64,000 nt of DNA from Neoroseomonas eburnea (GTDB taxonomy: Bacteria > Pseudomonadota > Alphaproteobacteria > Acetobacterales > Acetobacteraceae): positions 1 through 64,000 of the forward strand of contig NZ_JAAEDL010000017.1 in assembly GCF_018129005.1 (NCBI RefSeq). The letters run 5' to 3'. This document shows positions 57,269 to 64,000 of this stretch, one piece after another. Position numbers and translations under genes: made by a program. The notes under the pieces are model-generated. The model made no database searches and was not told where the DNA came from. It saw nothing but the letters and a program-made list of their open reading frames with translations. Each line of letters begins with the position of its first letter. Within the stretch, counting starts at the first letter, position 1.

Positions 57269-58525
57269 TCACGTCGCACCACGCGCGGCCCGATGCGTAG
57301 CGAGGTCCGCGACGTTCTCGGCTGTGTTGTCCTTCCCGCTCGCGCAGCGTGCGACGTGTTCCGCCCATGCCTTCAAGGCAGCCTCGCGCTCGGCGGCGAA
57401 GTCATGCCTCTGGTAAACGCGGGCAACGGTGGACAGGCGCGCCGGCTGGTGCGCCAGAAGCATGTCGGCCACCACCGGGTTGAACCCCATGGCGGCCAGC
57501 GCCGAGACACCCGTGCGGCGTATGTCGTGAAGCCGCCAGCCCTTCACCTTGGCTGCCTTGTCCAGCGCCGCCTTCGCCTTGGTGAACCCGCTCACGGGCG
57601 TCCTGCCAGTGGTGCTGAAAACGAGGTCCCGGCCCTTGATGCGCTTCACCGCGCGCAGGGCTTCGCGGGCCGCTTCGGGCAGCGCCACCACGTGCGCATC
57701 GCCCCGCTTCATCCGTTCGCCGGGAATGGTCCATGTGGCGAGGTCATCAGAGAGTTCCGACCACCGCATCCCCGCGACTTCATCGCGCCGCGCCAGCGTC
57801 AGCAGCAGGACACGGAACAGCGGCCCCCAGGGCTCGCCCATGGCGGCGGCTGCATTCCACACGGCTCCGACTTCCTCGGGCGTCAAGACGCGCTCCCGCT
57901 TCACGATGCCCGCACCGATGGGGATGCCCTCGAACGGGTTCCCGGCCACCTTCCCGCGCTTCTCTGCCCACGCGTAGCAGGCGCGGGCATAGGCGAGGGT
58001 GCGGCCCGCCATCGCGGCGCTGCCGTCCTTCAGGAGGTCATCCAGCACCCCCACCGCCTCGCCCTTTGAGAGGCGCGCGGCCGGCCGCTTCAGGTGCTCG
58101 GTGAAAGCATGCTTGATCGCCCGCACCGCCTCGGCGGCGTAGCGCGGGCGCTTCCCCGCCAGATGCAGGGCCGCCCAATCGTTGACAAGGGCTTCCAGCG
58201 TCAGCGCGGCCTCGGCCTTCGCCTTGATCGCGGCCTCTCGCTTTTCCAGGCGTACGGCGCGCGGATCAATGCCCTTCGCGACATCGCCAAGCCGGGCGCG
58301 GGCCGCCTCGCGCGCCTTTTCGGTGGTGAGGCTACCCCACACGCCAAGCCGCTCCCTGCGCTTCTGCTTCGTCGCCGGGTCGGTCCACTGGACGATGAAG
58401 GTCTTGGTGCCGGCCGCCGTTGCGCGCACGCCCAGGCCCGGACATTCGGTGTCGAAGGCCAGCCGGTCCTTGCTGCCCGCCCCGGGCGCGAAGTCCTTCA
58501 GGAAGCGGTCGGTCAGTTTCGGCAC
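57269..58525 (-). CDS. int: tyrosine-type site-specific integrase
   Basis: 418 residues, P4-like size. The N-terminal DUF4102 arm-binding domain has LTDRFLKDFAPG and GLGVRATAAGTKTFIVQW, followed by a core-binding SAM-like domain (about 105-200). Catalytic residues are present: Arg246 in LARRDEV, His333 and Arg336 in HDIRRTG, His359 in LLAHQP and the nucleophile Tyr371 in RVYQRHD. It would recombine attP with the tRNA-Lys 3' end. The start lies just inside a cluster of arm-type repeats. Confidence 0.96.
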   Translation of the reverse strand: MPKLTDRFLKDFAPGAGSKDRLAFDTECPGLGVRATAAGTKTFIVQWTDPATKQKRRERLGVWGSLTTEKAREAARARLGDVAKGIDPRAVRLEKREAAIKAKAEAALTLEALVNDWAALHLAGKRPRYAAEAVRAIKHAFTEHLKRPAARLSKGEAVGVLDDLLKDGSAAMAGRTLAYARACYAWAEKRGKVAGNPFEGIPIGAGIVKRERVLTPEEVGAVWNAAAAMGEPWGPLFRVLLLTLARRDEVAGMRWSELSDDLATWTIPGERMKRGDAHVVALPEAAREALRAVKRIKGRDLVFSTTGRTPVSGFTKAKAALDKAAKVKGWRLHDIRRTGVSALAAMGFNPVVADMLLAHQPARLSTVARVYQRHDFAAEREAALKAWAEHVARCASGKDNTAENVADLATHRAARGAT

Positions 58526-58527
58526 GG

Positions 58528-58590
58528 CGCGGACCCCGGATTTGCGGACCTCACGCGGACCTGACAGTTAGGTCCGCACCGGGTCCGCAT
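58528..58590. other. arm-type repeat cluster at right end
   Basis: Direct copies of GCGGACC at about 58530, 58545 and 58556, and inverted copies (AGGTCCGCA at 58571-58579, GGGTCCGCA at 58582-58590). They lie between the integrase start and attR, so they could serve both recombination and control of int. Confidence 0.6.
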
Positions 58591-58681
58591 GGCGGTTTAC
58601 GGCGGCCATCTTATGAGCGGACCCTATGGATTGCAAGGTATTTGGCGGGTTATGGCATGGCGTGGCGGAGAGTTATCGCTT

Positions 58682-58727
58682 ACTCTTAATCAGCGGGTCC
58701 AAGGTTCGAATCCTTGTGCGCCCACCA
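58682..58727 (+). repeat. attR core (46 bp)
   Basis: Duplicate of the tRNA-Lys 3' part without a tRNA 5' half, the expected scar of site-specific integration. It lies 156 bp upstream of the integrase start codon. Confidence 0.95.
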
Positions 58728-59406
58728 CCCGCAAGCTCCTGACATTGTTCGTATATTCGATGGTGCCCGAGGGCTCTGCCTGAGCGGGGCGGCGAGCGCC
58801 GGTCTTCCGCGCGGCGAAGGGCTGCCGCCGTGGCCGGGCTCATTGTCCGATTGCTGCGTGTCCCGCGTCTCACGCAGATCCCGGGCGGCGATCGGCATGC
58901 CTGGCCGGGCGAGAGCGGCCGGCAGGCGCCAAGCCCGTCCCCCCTCGCATCGACGCGCGGCGATCACCCAGGGCATTTGTCGTTGCGAGCAGCTGTGGCC
59001 GATCAAAGCGGTCCGCCCGATCGGTATCCGCTCCAGCCGCCGCCTCCGGCACGGTCGCCTCGTTCATCGCGGCCGAGGCCCGTGGCATGCGTCGAGCACG
59101 CGACATTCCCTGCGCCGCCGTCGCCGCGAGGCAGCGTGCGAGCCCGTTGGGCGGCGCGCCAGCGGACCCGGCGGAGATGCGCGTCGCATCGCGCAACCGC
59201 CGCGCGCCAAGGTGTCGCGGCGGCCAGATCCAACCAAGCTTCGCTTGCTCCCGCCGCGGGCAGTCAGCGGCGATTGTCGCGCCATGTCGAGGCTGGGTGC
59301 CGGATGAGAGGTGGAGATAGGGTCTGGCGCTCAGGCCTCATGAAGCTGCAATCTGCCGGCTTGGGCCGAACAAGACGCCGCACGGCGACGACTGGGAGCT
59401 GATGAC
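58728..59406. other. non-coding gap between attR and ABC importer operon
   Basis: About 680 bases of chromosomal sequence that would follow the tRNA-Lys gene without the element. Short frames exist on both strands but none has a good start, ribosome site or recognisable motif. It presumably carries the promoter of the importer operon. I see nothing else in it. Confidence 0.5.
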
Positions 59407-61203
59407 ATGACAGAGAATGATCTCCGACGCCTTCTCGCACGCGTGAAGGAAGGTACGCTGTCACGGCGCGGCTTCGTGAAGCGCATGGCCGCCGTGGGCT
59501 TCACGGCACCGATGGCGACCCAGCTGCTGGCCATCACGGGGGCCGCGCCGGCGGCGGCGCAGTCGGTGCCGGAATACAAGCCGACCCGGCGTGGCGGCGG
59601 CGGCGCGCTGAAGATCCTGTACTGGCAGGCGGCGACCCTGCTGAATCCTCATTTCGCGGTCGGAACCACAAACCAGGAAGCGAGCCGCGTCTTCTACGAG
59701 CCGCTGGCCGGCTGGGCGGCGGACGGCACTCTGTATCCGATCCTCGCCGCGGAAATCCCGTCGGTGGAGAATCGCGGCCTCGCGGAGGATGGCCGTTCCG
59801 TCACCTGGAAGCTCAAGCGTGGCGTGAAGTGGCATGACGGCCAGGACTTCTCGGCCGACGATGTCGTATTCAACTGGGAATACGCGCGCAACCCGGCGGT
59901 CGCCGGCGTGTCCATCGGCAGCTATCGCGACGTCAACGTCGTCAAGGTGGACGACTACACGGTGCGCGTGGAATTCCAGAAGCCGACGCCCTTCTGGGCC
60001 GATGCCTTCGTCGCTTCGCGCGGCCTGATCATCCCGAAGCACCTGTTCAAGGACTATGCCGGGTCCAATGCGCGGGACGCGCCGACCAACCTGCGCCCTG
60101 TCGGCACCGGTGCCTACCGGTATGTCAGCTTCGCGCCGGGCGACATGCTGCGCGCCGAGCTCAACCCCAACTACCATCGCGAGAACCGGCCCTATTTCGA
60201 CACGCTCGAGATCAAGGGTGGCGGCGATGCCGTCTCGGCGGCGCGCGCCGTGCTGCAGACGGGTGATTTCGACTACGCCTGGAACCTCGCGGTGGAGGAC
60301 GAGATCCTCAAGCGCCTGGAGGCCGCGGGCCGGGGCAAGGTGAACATCGTCGAGGGCGGCGGCATCGAATTCATCCAGCTCAACGCCACCGATCCCAACC
60401 AGGAAGTGGACGGCGAGCGCGCCTCCATCAGGACCGAGCATCCGGCCTTCCGCGATCCGGCCGTGCGCCAGGCGATGTCCTACCTCGTGGACCGCAACGC
60501 ACTCGAGCAGTTCATCTACGGCCGCGGCGGCCCGGCGACCGCCAATTTCCTCAACAACCCGCCGCGCTTCCGCTCCACCAACATGCGCTGGGAGTTCAGC
60601 ATCCAGAAGGCGAACGAGGTGCTCGACGCCGCCGGCTGGGCGCGCGGGCGCGATGGCATCCGCGCCAAGAACGGCACTCGGCTGAAGTTCGTCTTCCAGA
60701 CCTCGGTGAACGCACCGCGCCAGCGCACCCAGGCCATCGTCAAGCAGGCGGCGCAGCGCGCGGGCATCGACATCGAGCTGAAGTCGGTCACCGCCTCGGT
60801 GTTCTTCTCCGCCGATGTCGCGAACCCGGACACCTACACCAAGTTCTTCGCCGACATGCAGATGTACACGACGACGATGCCGCAGGCGGACCCGCAGCTC
60901 TTCATGAACCAGTACGTGTCCTGGGAGATTTCTTCCAAGGCGAACAACTGGCAGGGCCGCAACATCGTCCGTTGGCGCAACGAGGAATACGACCGCGTCT
61001 ATCGCGAGGCCGAGGGCGAACTCGACCCGGTCAAGCGCGCGGCGCTGTTCATCCGCATGAACGACCTGATCGTGGGCAGCAACCACGTCATCCCGCTGGT
61101 CAAGCGGCCGACGGTCAGCGGCAGCCTCAACAATCTCCGCCATATCCTGAGCGGCTGGGACAATACCCACTGGCTGCTCAGCGACTGGTACCGCGAGACC
61201 TGA
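59407..61203 (+). CDS. ABC transporter substrate-binding protein, peptide family 5
   Basis: 598 residues. A twin-arginine signal (LSRRGFVKRMAAVGFTAPM, cleaved near AAAQS) indicates Tat export. SBP_bac_5 motifs follow: LNPHFAVGTTNQEASRVFYEPL, WKLKRGVKWHDGQDFSADDVVFNWEYARNP and PVGTGAYRYVSFAPGD. These receptors deliver oligopeptides, glutathione, or sugars to the membrane permeases encoded next. The ligand cannot be told from sequence. Confidence 0.95.
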   Translation: MTENDLRRLLARVKEGTLSRRGFVKRMAAVGFTAPMATQLLAITGAAPAAAQSVPEYKPTRRGGGGALKILYWQAATLLNPHFAVGTTNQEASRVFYEPLAGWAADGTLYPILAAEIPSVENRGLAEDGRSVTWKLKRGVKWHDGQDFSADDVVFNWEYARNPAVAGVSIGSYRDVNVVKVDDYTVRVEFQKPTPFWADAFVASRGLIIPKHLFKDYAGSNARDAPTNLRPVGTGAYRYVSFAPGDMLRAELNPNYHRENRPYFDTLEIKGGGDAVSAARAVLQTGDFDYAWNLAVEDEILKRLEAAGRGKVNIVEGGGIEFIQLNATDPNQEVDGERASIRTEHPAFRDPAVRQAMSYLVDRNALEQFIYGRGGPATANFLNNPPRFRSTNMRWEFSIQKANEVLDAAGWARGRDGIRAKNGTRLKFVFQTSVNAPRQRTQAIVKQAAQRAGIDIELKSVTASVFFSADVANPDTYTKFFADMQMYTTTMPQADPQLFMNQYVSWEISSKANNWQGRNIVRWRNEEYDRVYREAEGELDPVKRAALFIRMNDLIVGSNHVIPLVKRPTVSGSLNNLRHILSGWDNTHWLLSDWYRET

Positions 61204-61213
61204 TCCTTCCCGC

Positions 61214-62173
61214 GTGTTCCAGTACCTCATCCGCCGCCTGCTCATCGCGATCCCGAGCCTGCTCGGGATCAGCGTGATCCTCTTCACCGTGCTCGCCCTC
61301 GCTCCGGGCGATCCGTTCGAGGAACTGGCGACCAACCCCGCCATCCCGCCCGAGGTGCGCGCGAATCTCCGCGCGAGCCTCGGCATGGATGATCCGATCC
61401 ATCTCCGCTACGTCGCCTGGCTCACCTCGATGCTGCGCGGCGAATGGGGCTTTTCCTTCGTCAGCCGCATCCCGGTCGATCAGCTCATCCTGCAGCGGCT
61501 GCCGACCACGATCATCGTGATCGGCGCCTCGCAGGTCCTGGCGCTGGCCATCGCCATGCCGGTCGGCGTCTATGCCGCGACGCGTCCCTATTCGCTGTTC
61601 GACAAGGTCGCGAACACGCTGGCCTTCGTCGGCTTCTCGCTGCCGACCTTCTTCACCGGCCTGCTGCTGATCATGCTGTTTTCCATCCAGCTCGGCTGGC
61701 TGCCCTTCGTGTTCCGCACGGACATCGAGGCGACCGGCTGGCGCTGGTGGTGGGAGATGTTCCGCCAGTCGATCATGCCCATCATGGTGCTGGGCCTGTT
61801 CCAGGGCGCGGCCTGGACGCGCTTCGTGCGTTCCGCCGTGCTCGACGTGATCCGGCTCGACCACGTGACGACGGCGCGATCGAAGGGCCTGCCGGAATCG
61901 GTCATCACGCTGAAGCACGTCGTGCGCAACGCGATGATCCCGGTGGTCACGCTGGTCGCGCTGCAGATGCCGGTGGTGTTCGGCGGAGCCATCGTGACCG
62001 AGCAGATCTTCCGCGTGCCCGGCATCGGCTCGCTGCTGATCAGCGCCATCCTCGCCAACGACACGCCGGTGATCATGGCGGTCACCTTCGTCTTCGCGAC
62101 GCTGGTCATCTTCTTCAACCTGCTGGCGGATATCCTCTATGGCTGGCTCGACCCTCGCATCAGCTACCGTTAG
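61214..62173 (+). CDS. ABC transporter permease (DppB/OppB type)
   Basis: 319 residues with a GTG start 10 bp after the receptor gene. The N terminus FQYLIRRLLIAIPSLLGISVILF is the usual OppB/DppB opening. Six membrane helices and the EAA-like loop ARSKGLPESVITLKHVVRNAMIPV are present. It forms the inner-membrane channel with the second permease. The next gene starts 35 bp before its stop. Confidence 0.95.
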   Translation: MFQYLIRRLLIAIPSLLGISVILFTVLALAPGDPFEELATNPAIPPEVRANLRASLGMDDPIHLRYVAWLTSMLRGEWGFSFVSRIPVDQLILQRLPTTIIVIGASQVLALAIAMPVGVYAATRPYSLFDKVANTLAFVGFSLPTFFTGLLLIMLFSIQLGWLPFVFRTDIEATGWRWWWEMFRQSIMPIMVLGLFQGAAWTRFVRSAVLDVIRLDHVTTARSKGLPESVITLKHVVRNAMIPVVTLVALQMPVVFGGAIVTEQIFRVPGIGSLLISAILANDTPVIMAVTFVFATLVIFFNLLADILYGWLDPRISYR

Positions 62174-63073
62174 CGCCATCCCCGCCGCCGCGCCTCGGGT
62201 CGGGCCGTGGCGGGAGGCCTGGCGGCGGTTCCGCAAGCATCGGCTCGCGGTGCTCAGCGCGGTGATCCTCGGCCTGCTCGTGCTCGCGGTGCTGATCGGC
62301 CCGCTGGTGTGGCAGGTGCCGATCGACGAGATCGACTTCTCGGCGCGGCTGCAGGGGCCTTCCTGGGAGCATCCGCTCGGCACCGACGACCTCGGCCAGG
62401 ACCTGCTCGCGCGCATCCTCTATGGCGGGCGCATCTCGCTCGCGGTCGGCTTCGCGGCGATGGCGGTGGCGATCTTCGTCGGCGTGCTGGTCGGCGCCGT
62501 CGCCGGCATGGCGGGCGGCAAGGTGGACACGGCGCTGATGTGGCTGACCGACCTCTTCCTGTCCCTGCCAGAGCTGCCGTTGCTGCTGCTGATCATCTAC
62601 CTGTTCCGCGACACGCTGACCGGGCTCGTGGGGCTCGAACTCGGGGTCTTCATCCTGATCGTCTCGGTGATCGGGGGATTCCGCTGGATGCCGGTCGCGC
62701 GCCTGGTCCGCGCGCAGTTCTTCTCCCTGCGGGAGAAGGAATTCGTCGAGGCCGCGCGCGCGCTCGGCGCCTCCCGTCCCCGCCTGGTCATGCGCCACAT
62801 CCTGCCCAATGCGCTCGGGCCGGTGATCGTGGCGGCGAGCATCGACGTCGCCGCCGCGATCATCGCGGAATCCACCCTGTCCTTCCTCGGTCTCGGCTTC
62901 CCGCCGGATGTGCCGACCTGGGGCAGGCTGCTGTTCGACGCCAAGGACAACCTCGATTTCGCGCCGCATTGGGCGCTGTTCCCCGGGGCCGCGATCTTCC
63001 TCACCGTGCTGTCCATCAACTTCATTGGCGACGGGCTGCGCGACGCGCTCGATCCGCGCCGGATCATCTCCGC

Positions 63074-63077
<4 letters not shown>
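62139..63077 (+). CDS. ABC transporter permease (DppC/OppC type)
   Basis: 312 residues. An N-terminal cytosolic arm precedes [29 protein letters not shown], then [27 protein letters not shown], the DppC hallmark, and the EAA loop [25 protein letters not shown]. Overlaps the upstream permease gene by 35 bp and the ATPase gene by 4 bp. Confidence 0.95.

Positions 63078-64000
<923 letters not shown>

Noticed and set aside
58728..59406. Several short frames between attR and the importer operon
   Set aside because: No ribosome sites, motifs or consistent strand; composition resembles antisense noise.

Overview
The window is about 70% G+C and almost fully coding. It carries the marks of an alphaproteobacterium: a circularly permuted two-piece tmRNA gene, an alpha-type SspB adaptor, a DUF1127 protein and a DUF2065-containing hflKC operon. 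Gene content (ATP-dependent 5-oxoprolinase, Bug-type TTT receptor, AsmA, DUF6311, short intergenic palindromic repeats) fits an Acetobacteraceae (Roseomonas-like) chromosome. That family-level placement is an inference from gene content only.

Layout. 1-2.2 kb: start of the division cluster on the minus strand (mraZ, rsmH, ftsL cut by the window edge), preceded by a ladder of 10-bp-spaced GGGA repeats. 2.2-4.5 kb: a DCC-family protein, RNase P RNA, and a LysR regulator divergent from a DUF1127 gene. 4.7-6.8 kb: nucleotidyltransferase, amidase and TerB/DnaJ protein. 6.9-13.4 kb: 5-oxoprolinase and AsmA. 13.9-19.7 kb: RHH protein plus class II fumarase, small metabolic genes, and class I fumarase. 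20-22.1 kb: sspB, ssrA (tmRNA) and an M20 amidohydrolase, with the tag-encoding RNA directly upstream of the adaptor that recognises such tags. 22.4-25 kb: thyX, small membrane proteins, DUF2270 and apbC. 26-30 kb: hflK-hflC-DUF2065-degP envelope quality-control operon. 30-34 kb: DUF6311, serB and miaA. 34-37.5 kb: ilvB-ilvH-ilvC with a terminator. 37.6-40.4 kb: unknown protein, allantoinase, TTT receptor and I78 inhibitor. 40.4-42.5 kb: leuA behind a leucine-rich leader peptide and alternative hairpins. 42.6-48.3 kb: mreB-mreC-mreD-mrdA-rodA, the rod-shape elongasome. 59.4-64 kb: a peptide-type ABC importer, cut by the window edge.

Accessory region. A 10.3-kb integrative element (48374-58727) sits in the 3' end of a tRNA-Lys(CTT) gene. 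It is bounded by 46-bp perfect direct repeats. A tyrosine integrase lies next to attR, and repeated arm-type motifs occur at both ends. Inside are a HigBA toxin-antitoxin pair, a small HTH protein, a tightly coupled replication-type operon (toprim/zinc-finger primase, DUF3987), a large glycine-rich virion-like protein, a lipoprotein next to attL, several unknown genes, and inverted clusters of a 9-bp iteron-like repeat. No terminase, portal or capsid gene is visible, so it looks like a phage satellite, integrated plasmid or prophage remnant.

Dispersed between ordinary genes are at least three families of structured intergenic repeats. They are composite double-hairpin elements at gene ends, a CTAG-bounded element with compensatory stem changes, and a G-rich hairpin family.
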